From Cavia porcellus (lineage: Eukaryota > Chordata > Mammalia > Rodentia > Caviidae), in NCBI RefSeq assembly GCF_034190915.1, contig NW_026947496.1:31554001-31618000 (forward strand): a stretch of DNA of 64,000 bases, given 5' to 3'. Made by a program: the position numbers and the translations under genes. The notes below the pieces were generated by a model, which saw only the letters and a list, made by a program, of their open reading frames with translations, ran no database searches and was not told where the DNA came from. This document shows, piece after piece, positions 27,665 through 36,065 of this stretch (position 1 is its first letter; each line of letters starts with the position of its first letter).

Positions 27665-30472
27665 ATGGTGCTGCAACTGTCTATGTCAGGCAAGCTCAGT
27701 GCCTGAACTGATCCCCTGACCCAGCCCAGTGCTACCATCACACAGCAGGTTCCTGTTTGCTCCTGTAACATGTACAAATGGGTAGAATTGAGCCTATCCA
27801 ACTTGTGGCCAGTGAGCTGCTTCCCTTCTTTGTGTGTGTGTGTGGGGGGGGTCTGGGTGTATGTTACAATAACAAGTATTAAAATATAGAACAAGTTCTG
27901 TTACTTACTTACATTACATATTTTATATATGGCCTAAAACAATTCCTCTTCAACCAATGGCCCACACAAGCCAAAAGGTTAAACTCCCATGGACTAGATG
28001 ATGTTTACCACATCGTCTGAATGATCTAACTTAAAATACTGCTATGTGAACTGGGCATGGTGGTGCACACCTACGGTCCCAACTACTCGAGAAGCTGAAT
28101 CGGGAGGATCACTTGAGTCCTAGAGTTCTAGGCTGCAGTGCACAATCTGATTAGGTGTCTGTACTAAATTTGGCATCAACATGGTGACCACCAGGTTGCC
28201 TAAGGAGGAAGCCCAAGTTGGAAACAGAGCAGGTCAAAATACTGCTGTGCATGACACAAAAATATTATTGGCAATAGAGGAGGTATTTAAAAAAAAAAAA
28301 AGGCAGCACACTTCAGGGTAGCTGACAGGGCTGTGGAAGCCCTGAAACCATGTTAGAAGACAGAGCAAGTGGGAAGAGACAGCATGGAAGGCCCTACTCA
28401 ATCTAGTTTAGGGTCCTCTTACTCAATCCAGGGGCAATCTATTTAAGCCAGCCTGTGCAGCATGCTAACTGGGGGTCTCTCCCTACCCTGCCCTTACCTA
28501 CCATTGCTTGTGCCCAGGAGCTGGTCCTCCTCCAAGAAGGGCTTTCTGGAGGGCAACAATGAGACCACAGACTTCACTCAACTGTCAACCTCTCACTCAG
28601 TCTGATGGAATTAAAATTCCTCAATGTCATTACACCACACAGCCATTGCAGATAAAATGCCTCCCTGGGCAGTGTCGATAAAATCCAGCAGCTGTGTGCC
28701 CCTCTGCCATCAGTGCTGATGATGGTCAGAGTATTCTAGGGCCTGATCTCAGGCCAATTTTGCAAAGGTGAGATTCAACTCTTAAAAACAGGCCTAGCTG
28801 TTCCTGAAAAGGAATGTGGTTGCCACTACACATGTTTTTAAATTACACTGGGTCTGAAAATTGAGAAATAGCCCAGTCTGGCACCGGATTAGGAATTACA
28901 GTAAGCACTTGGCCACATCTTTCCTTGTTGGTAACCATGGCCTCCAATGTGACCTAGCTTTTTAATGATGTGCAGACATACCACTACTCCCAGCTGGATA
29001 CCCAGACAGGCCAGTGACAGTCACTCTCCAACACGTGTAAGTGCCTACAGGCTCCCTTCCTGTAGGCTTTATTAATTCATGATTCTTCCATGAGGAGCTG
29101 ACTGCTCTGTCATTGCCCAAACCTGAGCAAAACACCACACATGTCCTTACAGATGTGCTTATTTCACACTAAAGATGTTCCAGCTCTAGGAATACCATTT
29201 AAAACCTACATTTTCATCTCCTTAGTGTACCACACCCTTGTTTTCCCTGGCAAAGCCCCTGAAGTTTAAAGTCCAGAAGAAAATTTTCTTTTGATTACAA
29301 TAAGAATCTTTGCCTTAAGAATAAGGCAAAGTTGGCAGCACAGTTCCATTCTTCCACACTTTCAAAACATTCAAGTAGGTTTATCACCACAAACATTTTG
29401 TATTAGTGTGTGTCTCCATATTCCCAGCCTGAAAATCTGACTTAAATCTCATTCTTAACTTGAATTCCTTCCACATGCACAACTTCCTCGGAAAACTCCC
29501 GGGCTCCTCCTCCTCGCGGAGCCTCAACAGGGGCCTGGACTGGGGGTGGATCTCTTCCACATTTCAGCCACAGCACATATATTCCAAGGCACCAAACCGG
29601 TTCCAGGGGCCTTCAGGACTGAGTGCTGAGCTGCTTACAACAGTTTCTCATTCCCCCTCCATAGCGATGGTCCCTCTACGAGTCTGAGCCCCATGGCCAG
29701 GAGCAGTGGCTCGCTGGAACACTTAAACTTCTCCCCTCTCTAGTTTTTCAGTATAAAAACGGGGTCGCCACGGGAATCCCCAGGTCAGTGAATAAGCTGC
29801 ACACTGAGTTTACTGCGGACTCTTCTCAGGGCAGTGGGCGTCGCCCCTTCACCCTGGAAGGCACTTCCTCTCTTCTGGATCCCGCCTGGCCATTTCACTT
29901 TCCCGGAGCTCCTTATAAACACTAACACACCAGGCACTGAGTGCCTCGCGGCAGGCACCGGTGGTACTATCCGCCTTTACAGGGCAGAAACTGAGGCTCA
30001 TCCATGGGCATACAGAGGTCAAGGGGCAGAGCTGGACCAGAACCGGGGTTGGATGCTCTAGAATTCCGACCCCTCTGTATGGCCCCGCGCCCTCGCCTCT
30101 CCCTCCCTTCCCGGACCCTCCCAGCCCACCCGTGCCCACCTCGTCGCCGAAGCGCACCAGCTTCTGGCCCGTGGGCCCGCGCAGGCCGGGGAAATGTCCA
30201 GGGTCCCCCGGGTCTCCTGAGTCCGAGGGTGCTGAGACGCGCGGCCCCACCAAGCAGCGGTCGATGATCTCGTCCTGCTGAGCGGGTGGCAGCCGCGCCC
30301 ACTCGGGCCCGTACTTCTCACGGATCTTCTCCTTGTCCTGCATGATCTTCTTGGCCATGGGGCTCAGAGACGAGAAGTAGGTGAAGCGCTTCCGCTCCCG
30401 CTCGTCCAGCGGACGGTTGGCGCTCATGACCGCGGAGCGCGAGGCCGCGATCGCCGCCGCCATGGACGCCAT
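6607..30472 (-). CDS. C1orf198: C1orf198 homologue, complete spliced coding region (DUF4706 family)
   Basis: Spliced product of four exons on the minus strand: 30472-30140, 16976-16926, 9254-8751 and 6663-6607, all joined in phase 0, giving 314 aa (human is about 327). The N-terminal block (residues 18-75, including [14 protein letters not shown] and [20 protein letters not shown]) is highly conserved and carries the DUF4706 signature. Residues 94-111 are a proline/glycine-rich link ending VRFGDE. The middle is Ser/Pro/Glu-rich and probably disordered, with an acidic run at 280-286. The C-terminus [13 protein letters not shown] is a conserved end motif. No catalytic residues, signal peptide or membrane segment are seen, and the molecular function is not established. 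The start is the ATG at 30472 (G at -3, G at +4), matching the human N-terminus. Identification is from recognition of the protein and from the neighbouring TTC13. Confidence 0.93.
7205..7540 (+). repeat. Old L1 3'-end fragment
   Basis: GATTGGTGGCTGCCCAGGGC near 7255 and a following stretch reading AGTGCCACTGAATCTACACT near 7461-7480 resemble the 3' UTR of old mammalian L1 elements. The two parts are separated by an ID-like SINE. This is a resemblance from memory; exact subfamily unknown. Confidence 0.5.
7345..7415 (-). repeat. ID-like tRNA-derived SINE fragment
   Basis: The reverse complement reads CTCAGTGATGGAGCTTTGCT and then GTGTGAGGCCCTGG, a typical diverged ID/tRNA-Ala-like body. It interrupts the L1 fragment. 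Confidence 0.55.
8751..9254 (-). CDS. C1orf198: C1orf198 coding exon 3
   Basis: 504 nt, phase 0 at both ends, residues 129-296. It begins [20 protein letters not shown], highly conserved, followed by SSSLDALGP and [13 protein letters not shown], all recognisable family blocks. The second half is Pro/Ser/Glu-rich. Near the end, (GATGAG)n-like codons encode the acidic run EDEDEDD at residues 280-286. Acceptor CCGTCAG, donor CAG then GTGAGA. Confidence 0.95.
10804..10932 (+). repeat. B1 SINE
   Basis: The 7SL-like start (CAGGTGTGGTACATACCTAC), CCCAGCACTTGGAAGGCTGAG and the family-typical second part GGCCAGCCTGAATTGCATAG are visible. Confidence 0.8.
11045..11248 (-). repeat. B1-dID type composite SINE
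   Basis: On the minus strand a B1 unit (GCATGGTGATCCATACCTGT, AGGCAGGAGGATT, CCAACCTGGGCAACTTAG) is followed by an ID-like unit with GGGTTCAATCCCTAATACCA and an A/C-rich tail (11045-11070 on plus is T/G-rich). Confidence 0.75.
11991..12080 (-). repeat. ID-type SINE with exact target-site duplication
   Basis: Antisense copy of the local ID family (poly-T, then CGGTACCGGGGATCGAACTC, and GAGCTAAATTCCCAGCCC). The 10-nt direct repeat TAACCATTTT flanks it at 11981-11990 and 12081-12090. Confidence 0.88.
12205..12326 (+). repeat. B1 SINE, internally deleted
   Basis: Contains CCTGTAATCCCAGCACTTGG and then jumps to GAGGCCAGCCTAGGCTATAC, ending GACCCAGCCTCAAAAAAAG. Part of the B1 body between the two promoter boxes is missing. 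Confidence 0.8.
13521..13557 (+). repeat. CTGCC-rich short tandem repeat
   Basis: About four imperfect copies of CCTGCCCTG in a row. Small and intronic. Confidence 0.7.
13925..14065 (+). repeat. Probable L1 3'-end fragment
   Basis: GTTGATGGCTGTACAACAAT followed by GCTGTACTGTGCATTTTAAA resembles the 3' end of old L1 elements. Assignment is by resemblance only. Confidence 0.4.
14071..14148 (+). repeat. ID-like tRNA-derived SINE (variant type)
   Basis: GAGCTGGGGGTGCAGCTCAG and GGGTTCAATCGTTAGCACCA with an A11 tail. It differs from the commoner local ID form, which ends GGTACCGATAAAAA, and is closer to the general rodent tRNA-Ala-type ID. Confidence 0.7.
15003..15212 (+). repeat. Diverged B1-type SINE followed by purine-rich tract
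   Basis: A B1-like unit at 15003-15110 (GGACATGGTGACACATATCT, AGATCCTGTCTCAAAAG) is followed by a GGAA/GGGA-rich tract at about 15117-15212, likely expanded from the SINE tail region. Confidence 0.65.
16926..16976 (-). CDS. C1orf198: C1orf198 coding exon 2
   Basis: A 51-nt exon (17 codons, phase 0 both ends) reading [17 protein letters not shown]. It matches the human block except for Leu to Ile at the second residue. Acceptor TTTCAG, donor AAG then GTAAG. Too short to stand out as an ORF; found by joining exons 1 and 3. Confidence 0.93.
20084..20163 (+). repeat. ID-type SINE
   Basis: GGGCCGGGTGTTTAGCTCAG, TGCCTGCCTAGCAAGCGCAA and GATCCCCGATACCACAAAAA show a tRNA-derived body with an A-rich tail. 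Confidence 0.78.
20405..21090 (+). repeat. L1 3'-end fragment (old mammalian L1)
   Basis: It contains the typical ORF2-tail/3'-UTR phrases ATCCAGATGTCCACTGCTAG, TGGAATATAATTCAGTGTTA and, near the end, CACTTAAAAATGGTTAAAAG with a T/A-rich stop at about 21080. No open frame remains. Confidence 0.8.
21091..21545 (+). repeat. Second L1 3'-end fragment, abutting
   Basis: AAGACATGGATGAACCTTGA, AAAAGCCTACAGACTGCCTG and GTACGACACTGCAAAAGGCA match the pattern of L1 3' regions. A separate insertion or a rearranged part of the preceding copy. Confidence 0.6.
21563..21652 (+). repeat. ID-type SINE with target-site duplication
   Basis: GATTTAGCTCAGTGGCATAA, GAGTTCAATCCCTGGTACCA and an A-rich tail. The flanking direct repeat AAGTGTGCCCCTTA lies at 21548-21561 and again at 21652-21665, marking a clean retroposition. 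Confidence 0.88.
22526..22610 (+). repeat. Diverged ID-like SINE
   Basis: GGGAGCTGGGGTGTAGCGCT, GTGCAAGGTCCTGGGATCTG and an A/C-rich tail. Diverged tRNA-like promoter boxes. Confidence 0.6.
22931..23037 (+). repeat. ID-type SINE with target-site duplication
   Basis: GGGGCTGGGGATTTAGCTCA to CTGGTACAGATAAAAAATAA. The direct repeat GAAAGGCTTCTTT flanks it at 22918-22930 and about 23039-23051. Confidence 0.88.
23447..23496 (+). repeat. Left copy of a 50-nt duplicated segment
   Basis: Matches 24766-24815 at 47 of 50 positions by eye, the three differences being transitions. The key phrase GTCCAGGTGAGGTAGGTTTT occurs in both. The flanks differ. Confidence 0.85.
23690..24310 (+). repeat. Old L1 3'-end fragment
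   Basis: AGCAGCTTTATTCATACTTG, CAATAGATGAATGGATAAAC and AAAAGGCTACCTGCTGCATG followed by an ATTTTGTTATGAACCTTAAA end are characteristic of old L1 3' ends. No usable frame. Confidence 0.8.
24720..24769 (+). repeat. (TATC)n microsatellite
   Basis: About twelve uninterrupted TATC units ending directly at the right copy of the 50-nt duplicated segment. Likely length-polymorphic. Confidence 0.97.
24766..24815 (+). repeat. Right copy of the 50-nt duplicated segment
   Basis: See 23447-23496. The copy begins exactly where the TATC array ends, so the ATCTCT start may have seeded or been captured by the array. Confidence 0.85.
26309..26405 (+). repeat. ID-type SINE
   Basis: GGGGCTGGGGATTTAGCTCA, CCTTGCAAGCAGGCAGTCAT, then GAGTACCGATAAAAAGGAAA. 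A short deletion removes part of the second promoter box (GTTCGATCCCTG). Short flanking repeat CAGAGAA. Confidence 0.85.
27625..27663 (+). repeat. (CA)n microsatellite
   Basis: About 19 uninterrupted CA units. Probable polymorphic marker. Confidence 0.97.
28051..28235 (+). pseudogene. 7SL (SRP) RNA retropseudogene, 3'-truncated
   Basis: The sequence follows full 7SL RNA and not just its Alu domain: a 5' GGGCATGGTGGTGCACACCT, then ACTTGAGTCCTAGAGTTCTA, and beyond the Alu domain TTTGGCATCAACATGGTGAC, ACCACCAGGTTGCCTAAGGA and GGAAACAGAGCAGGTCAAAA. About 18 nt of the S-domain are missing between two GACC-like motifs, and a few more after GGAGGAAGCCC. The copy stops at GGTCAAAA inside 7SL. AAAATACTGCT recurs at 28033-28043 and 28236-28246 as a target-site duplication. 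Substitutions and deletions argue against a functional SRP RNA gene. Confidence 0.9.
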
Positions 30473-31260
30473 GCCCAGCCCGCCAGAGCACCGCCCCCGT
30501 CCCGTCGGCGTACCCGTCCCCACCTCCGTCCCCGCCTCCGTCCCCGCCCCGGCCGCGTGCCGGGAGTCCCGCCCCATCCCTCTGCCAATCAACGCGCGCT
30601 CCGCGCCCCCGGCTCCGCCCCCCAGCCCGGATCAGGCCCTCTGCCCCGCCCCGAACCCGCCTCCGTCCAGAGCGCCGTCGGCCCGTGCCCCGCCCTCCAC
30701 CTGCGAGCTCTGTCTCGAACCTCGCCCCGAGCTGCCACGTAGGCCACGCCTCCTCCCCTAGGGCCACGCCCCTCTCAGCACCGGCCCCTCCTCTCCATCG
30801 CCAGGCCCGCCTCTCGCCCCACCCTCCTTTCCTCGAGGCTTGTTTTTTGTCCCCTAGTGCTGGGCTGTTTGTCGCCCGTCTGCTGGCTCCTGCGGCCTGG
30901 CGAATCCCTAAGTCTGCGCGCAGCTGTCGGACAAAGCTGCTTAAGCTGCTTACCAAAGCAGCCTTGTCTGAGTAGAGTCCGCAGTGACTGCCCCCGGCGA
31001 CCGCCATGACGCCACGTGGTCACGCTGACAAAGGAAACTTCTCTGCCCGCATGCCTGACGCCCCTGGGGTCCCGCAGCCCTGCTCCTTCCCGCTGCCCAG
31101 CAGGTCAGCGAGACGCTGACCCGCTCGGGTGGACACCGGCCTACTGGGGAGGCAGGATTCGCATCCAAGGACAGTGAGTCGCTCCTCTGGAAGGCTGAAA
31201 GAGGCCAGGACACCTAGGCGCCTCCTTCGCGGGTGCGCGAGGCGCTGCGCTCCCCAAAGC
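30040..31260. promoter_or_regulatory. CpG island promoter of C1orf198
   Basis: GC-rich, CpG-dense interval covering exon 1 and about 800 bp upstream. Repeated CCGCCC boxes lie at about 30540-30700. An ATTGG (inverted CCAAT) sits at 30585-30589 on the gene strand. No TATA box is evident. This suggests a broad housekeeping-type promoter with start sites probably downstream of the CCAAT box, around 30490-30540. The start-site position is inferred. Confidence 0.85.
30140..30472 (-). CDS. C1orf198: C1orf198 coding exon 1
   Basis: Encodes residues 1-111, beginning [16 protein letters not shown] and ending [16 protein letters not shown], then donor GTGGGC. It contains the most conserved part of the protein (residues 18-75). 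The start ATG has G at -3 and +4. A second in-frame ATG three codons later has a weaker context. An upstream in-frame ATG at 30577 leaves the frame open (see findings). Confidence 0.95.
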
Positions 31261-32459
31261 TTGCCTTTGAAAGCAAGCTGCTGATGTTCACTGCGTTTCA
31301 GGAATATGTCTTTACCCATCTCGTTATTAAACAGGGATTAGAGGAGAGAAGGCCGACTCAGGTCAGTGTGCTGAGCCTAACATAGCATCTGCTTAAATGG
31401 AAAATAACAATACCAAAAAGTAAACTTCCAAAAATGGCAAGGCTGATTCTGGAATCTCATATATCACAAGAACTCTGAGCAGCTTGATCTTTGCAAAGTG
31501 GACAGGCGAAAAGTTTTCACGGCAACGGAGCGACTGCCAGACAGGGGACCCAGGCTTGTGAAATGTCTTTCTTACAGGTCAAAGGCAGCTTTTAACAAGG
31601 CTGTGACATGTCTCGGGTGAGAAATAAGTATTCACTCCAAAATTTTCCTCTCAACTATTGCTTTAAGTCTTTGCCCCTGAAATAACACTTGCATAATTCC
31701 AAACACAAACAGAAATAATTTGCAAGGCCCTGTTCTAAAAATGAGAGGCTTTAATATCTTCCCAGCCAGAATTCCAAAAATGTTTTTGGAATGTCAACAG
31801 GCTCTACAGTGAAAGATACTGTTCTCAAGGACGTTATCAGCATGATCTGTTGAGGCAATGGGAAGCAGCTTCTGCTATCCATCTAACAGCCCTGAGCTGC
31901 ACAGGATGCTTGCTTATTTATGAAGCTGCATCTTGGGAAGCTGAGTTTTAGGTATTATTCTTCCTTATTTAAATTGGTGGTAGGTAGGCTCAGTACACTT
32001 ACGTGAACTGCAGAACACCTCCCCATTTTGCTTAATAATATGGGTGGTGCATAAAGATGTATTCTTGAGATTTGATGGACATCTGGGATCTTCCTCTGAA
32101 ATTCACTAGAAAGGATTCTTTGGCATTAAAAGTTGACCTCCGGCTGTTTTCAAAGCAGTTGCAAAAATAAATGCTGCTTCCCAAAAGAACACAGAGCTCC
32201 ATTAAATGTTTGGGATAAAATATAATTTACTACCAAAGAAGTTTTCAAAATAATATGTCTGACACATTAGTCAAAGTATGAAGTCTGTGGGCCAGAAGAT
32301 AAAGTATAACTGAAAGGAACTTTGTTCCAGATTATAAGAAGAAACTCAGGGCATTCAATGGCTATGACAGAGACCTTGGCTGAAATTAGAAGCATTTTAT
32401 ATATGGGGTCTGTGTCTGTATATACTTGGGGTAACCAAGTCTTAAATATGTAATAAGAG

Positions 32460-32816
32460 GCAATGGTCGGAATATCTGCTACCCCCAACCCAAACTCATA
32501 TGTTAACTCCTAACCCTCAAGGTCGCGATGTCAGGAGGGAGAGTCTTTCTGAAGGTGATTAAACATAAGGACAAAGCCAGGATGAATGGTTAGTATCCTT
32601 ATGGAAGAGACTTAGGGAAGTCCCTTGCCCCTTCCACTATCTGGGGCCATAGTGAGATAGCATACCCTATGAACAAGGAAACCGGCGCTCACCAGACACC
32701 ACATCTGCTGGTGCTTTGGCCTGGGACTTTCAGCCTTCAGAGCTGTGAAGAACAAATCTTTGTCATTTCTCAGCACCCAGTTTATGTTTTGTTACTACAG
32801 TGCCAACAGACAAAGA
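32460..32816 (+). mobile_element. MLT1-type LTR (ERVL-MaLR), diverged
   Basis: The order of phrases matches the MaLR MLT1 LTR: CCCAAACTCATATGTTAACT near the start, GTTAGTATCCTTATGGAAGA in the middle, CTCACCAGACACCACATCTG, then GCCTTCAGAGCTGTGAAGAA and an end reading CAACAGACAAAGACAT. It is a solo, non-coding old LTR. Confidence 0.75.
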
Positions 32817-33079
32817 CATAAGATAAAATACTGGGGCAGCTCCCTGCTGAACACCTGTCTCATCTGCTCCACTTGCTACAAGACAGTACCAGCGTCGGGG
32901 CTCATAGAACAGCAGGTTCCGGAGACTGCTGATCCAAGATCAGGTGCTGCCATGGTCAAATTCTGCTGAGGTTCGGCTTGAGGGAACTCTTCTGGTTGCA
33001 CATTGCCGACTCTCCTCGTATTCACAAATGGCAGAAAGAAAAGAAGCAAACCCTCAACTGATTCAGGGAACTAATCTTG

Positions 33080-33200
33080 CTTGTAAGAGCTTCAAACTTT
33101 GACCTCATCTAACCCTAACATCATTCCTGAGGCCTCACCTTCTAATACTGCCACATTGGAGTGTATGTGTTAAACATCTCAACTTTGGGGAACAAAAAAA
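33080..33200 (-). mobile_element. Antisense MLT1-like fragment
   Basis: ACCTCATCTAACCCTAACAT, AGGCCTCACCTTCTAATACT and AACATCTCAACTTTGGGGAA look like the antisense 5' part of an MLT1 LTR. Similar short antisense text at about 34640-34690 (CCCCACCTATGAGCACATGA) may be the other part, separated by later insertions. Confidence 0.45.
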
Positions 33201-33204
33201 ATCC

Positions 33205-34300
33205 CTTTTATAACCACATCTTTTATTTTAAAGAGATTAAGACAAAACAGGACATAACAAAGTAGATCAAAACAGAACAATGTAAGCAACACAGTATTGT
33301 ACCACAAGACAACCCGTAATTAATAGTACCTACCACAATGTCTCTTTCTTTGAAATAGTTGAGCATAACTTCATATACAATAGTATCAAACATAACAAAA
33401 TAGTATAAAACTATTCAAGAAAATGAGAGTATTACAGGGCATTCTGAACCAAATAACAGAAAACAATGGCTACTATGTTTTCTCATTTTCCATAGAAAAT
33501 TTGTTTATACTATCACACATAATACAATCCAATAAGATACAACATGATAGAGCCAATGGAAATAAAAGCAAAATCATGGTAAGACTTCAGAGTAATTATA
33601 TCAGTACTGGCTATTATAATGACTGGTTTTCTTTAAAATAGCTGTTCATACCATCACAGATGAAAAATATTAAACAAACCAGGATAAACCCATTCCAACT
33701 AATGAATGAAATCATTACTTCAAAAGCAGTATAACGGGGAATCATAAACCATACCATAAACTCTTAGGTACTCTTACTATTTCTTACACTAGGGAGACTT
33801 TACGGTATTTATACATGTGAGTTTGATTTATTTCACTTATAAGTATGGTCTCAAGTTGTGCCCGTTTATTAGTAAGTATCTCAATGTGATCATTCTTTAT
33901 AGCTGAGTAGTACTACATTGTATGAAAATACCACAACTTTTTTATGTATTCCTCAGTTGATGGACACTTAGGTTGTTTCCAAGATCTGGCTGTTACTAAT
34001 TGTGCTGCTATAAACATGGGCACACATATATCACTGTGGTAGGATGTTTTCAGTTCTTCTGGGAATATGCATAGAAATGGAATAGCTGGATCAAATGGGA
34101 CTTCCAATCCTAGCTTTTTGAGAAATCTCCAGACTGACTTCCACAATGTTTGTACCATTCTATACTCCCACCAACAGCATAGAAGAGTTCCTTTTTCCTC
34201 ACAGCCTCTCCAGCATTTGTTTTTGGTAGTTTTCTTGATCCTGGCCATTCTTTCTGGAGTGAGATGGAATCTCAGTGAACCGCATGTTCTTAATCCAATG
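33205..34300 (-). mobile_element. L1 fragment: ORF2 C-terminus and 3' UTR
   Basis: At 33913-34248 on the minus strand an open frame reads the conserved C-terminal ORF2 region (KNKCWRGCEEKGTLL, SVWRFLKKLGLEVPFDPAIP, QPKCPSTEEYIKKLWYFHTM). The 3' UTR, about 33205-33700, is homologous to the plus-strand L1 at 37.56 kb. The element is 5'-truncated and cannot be autonomous. Confidence 0.9.
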
Positions 34301-34301
34301 T

Positions 34302-34590
34302 CTTATTGACCTTTCTCATTGCTGAGACAAGTTCAGCTCACAGTTTGTAGAGATTTCAGTCCGTAGTTAGCTGTTTTCTAGGCATAGCAACGTGGCAGAG
34401 GACCATTATAGAGGAGAAATAGTTCATGACCTGGCAGGCAGAAGGCAGCAGCAAACTAAACATCCCTTTTCTTTTATCCTATGCAGGGTGCAAGCTTTTT
34501 TGATAGTGCCACCCACACCCAAGGTTGGCTTTCCCATTATCCACACCAGAACGATGCTAATTCCAATCAGAGAACTAACTTAGTTATTAC
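34302..34590 (-). mobile_element. LTR-like interspersed repeat, copy A
   Basis: On the minus strand it begins near TTAGTTCTCTGATTGG and ends GTCTCAGCAATGAGAAAGGT. It shares the phrases AACTACGGACTGAAATCTCT and CTACAAACTGTGAG with copies at 35.34, 37.17 and 61.6 kb. It lacks the AATAAACCTT segment seen in two of the others. Resembles MaLR-type LTR ends, but the family is not firmly identified. Confidence 0.65.
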
Positions 34591-35337
34591 ACTCTTAATT
34601 GTAGTATCACACACACCTTAAATCCAGCCAGCTCCCAAAATCCCCACCTATGAGCACATGAGACTTTGGGGGACATCTAAACACAAGCCATAATGGGCAG
34701 AATTTGGATGGATATACCTGCCTGACACTTTTCTTGAAGAAAAAAAAGGCCACCAATTCTGTTCACAGAATAAGGAGACAGGCAAGTCATCCTTGGCTCC
34801 CTAAAACGGTTGCACACCAGTGATTTACAGAAATATTTACTGCTTTATATGCAGTGCCATGGGGATAGAACAGAGTCAATGTAGTGGATCTCCTGGTGGT
34901 GATGGTTGGTATTCAGCAACTTTCCATAGCCAGGGATGCTTTTTTAGTCTGGCTAAGTAACCATAGCTTTTCATAGGTGTTATTACCTCTTGGCATGCTC
35001 TTCCTAGATGTTAGGGAGACATGGCAGAAATGCCTTACCTAGAGACTAAACACTTCTGTAGCTCTTTCTTTGCAAATGACATTTCAATTGTTACTTTTGG
35101 GTATTCTGGAGTCCCCACCAGGATCAAGCCTACACTACAGGAGAACTTTGTGTCTTGTTTTTTGTTGAAAATAACAGTGTTTGATTTCAAGTGAGCTCAG
35201 TGGTACTTGATAAATGAATCATGAAAAAATGAATGCTTGGAATGCTTCTCTTTACAGAGAAGGGAACAGATAAGGCATCAAGGGCTTTTCAGAAGTAGCT
35301 GGATTTAAAGTGTGTGATGCTGGGACCAATGGTGTGT

Positions 35338-35694
35338 AATTACTAAATTAGTCCACTGATTGGTTTGGCATAATTCTGGCTGTGGATATAGGAAGGCAGT
35401 GAATGCTGGCTGTGAATGCTGCCTTCCCTGAGGGCATGTAACCTGAGTAGACTGAAAGGGACGGAAGAAGGTCATTGCTTGCCGCTGCTCTGCTACTTTG
35501 CAGCTTTGCTGCCTTCTGCCCGCCTTGCCATGGACTGTTTCTCCTCTGCAGTGTCCTCTGCCATGCCACCCTGCCTGATAACCAGACAACTGTGAACTGA
35601 AACCTCTGCAAACTATGAGATACAATAAACCTTTCTTTCTTTAACTCTGGGTCCTAGGTATTTTGTCTCAGCCATGAGAAAAGGAACTAAGACA
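35338..35694 (+). mobile_element. LTR-like interspersed repeat, copy B
   Basis: Begins ACTAAATTAGTCCACTGATT and ends GAGAAAAGGAACTAAGACAA, with CAATAAACCTTTCTTTCTTT before the end (poly(A)-signal-like). Same family as copies A, C and D. Confidence 0.7.
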
Positions 35695-35759
35695 ATCATT
35701 TACTCACTTCTAAGAGTGCCTACATCATTCATCCCTCTCCTATTAAACATCTATACTTG

Positions 35760-35831
35760 GGCTGGGGATTTAGCTTAGTGGCATAAGTGCCTGTCTGGGA
35801 AGCGTGAGATTGTGAGTTCAATCTCTGGTAC

Positions 35832-35860
<29 letters not shown>
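35760..35860 (+). repeat. ID-type SINE with long A-tail
   Basis: GGGCTGGGGATTTAGCTTAG, GTGAGTTCAATCTCTGGTAC and then about 28 uninterrupted A residues, suggesting a relatively young insertion. Confidence 0.88.
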
Positions 35861-35864
<4 letters not shown>

Positions 35865-35884
35865 AAGTTTTTTTGTTTGGTGGT

Positions 35885-35946
35885 AATTGTTTTTGTTTTG
35901 TTGATACTGTGGGGCTAGACCCAGGCCTTCACAATGGGCTATGTCC

Positions 35947-35998
<52 letters not shown>

Positions 35999-36065
35999 GA
36001 TTCTTGCTAAATTGCTAAATTGCCCAGGAATTTCCGATCATCCTACTTCTGCCATGAACTCCTAA
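35885..36065 (-). repeat. Diverged B1-dID-like SINE carrying a (TG)n expansion
   Basis: The antisense ID-like part (ATACTGTGGGGCTAGACCCA) and the antisense B1 part (GCTAAATTGCCCAGG) are separated by a pure GT run at 35951-35996 (about 23 units). The microsatellite sits at the junction of the two SINE units. Confidence 0.65.

Larger units (their letters stand above)
16977..30139 (-). other. C1orf198 intron 1
   Basis: 13.2-kb first intron (donor GTGGGC, acceptor TTTCAG). It carries several L1 3' fragments (20.4-21.5 and 23.7-24.3 kb), four ID SINEs, an ID-like SINE, a TATC and a CA microsatellite, a 7SL pseudogene at 28.05 kb and a 50-nt segment present twice (23.45 and 24.77 kb). The stretches 16.98-20.08, 24.82-26.3 and 28.26-29.9 kb hold nothing I can name; the last of these runs into the CpG island. 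Confidence 0.8.

Noticed and set aside
28051..28235. Functional 7SL RNA gene
   Set aside because: Missing S-domain segments, early end, many substitutions and flanking target-site duplications mark a retropseudogene.
30318..31007. Long open frames on both strands through the CpG island
   Set aside because: GC-rich DNA lacks stop codons. The frames overlap C1orf198 exon 1 out of frame and are Arg/Gly/Pro/Ala-rich without family resemblance.
33913..34248. 111-codon open frame considered as a host gene
   Set aside because: It is the C-terminal end of L1 ORF2, joined to an L1 3' UTR; no start or upstream exons.
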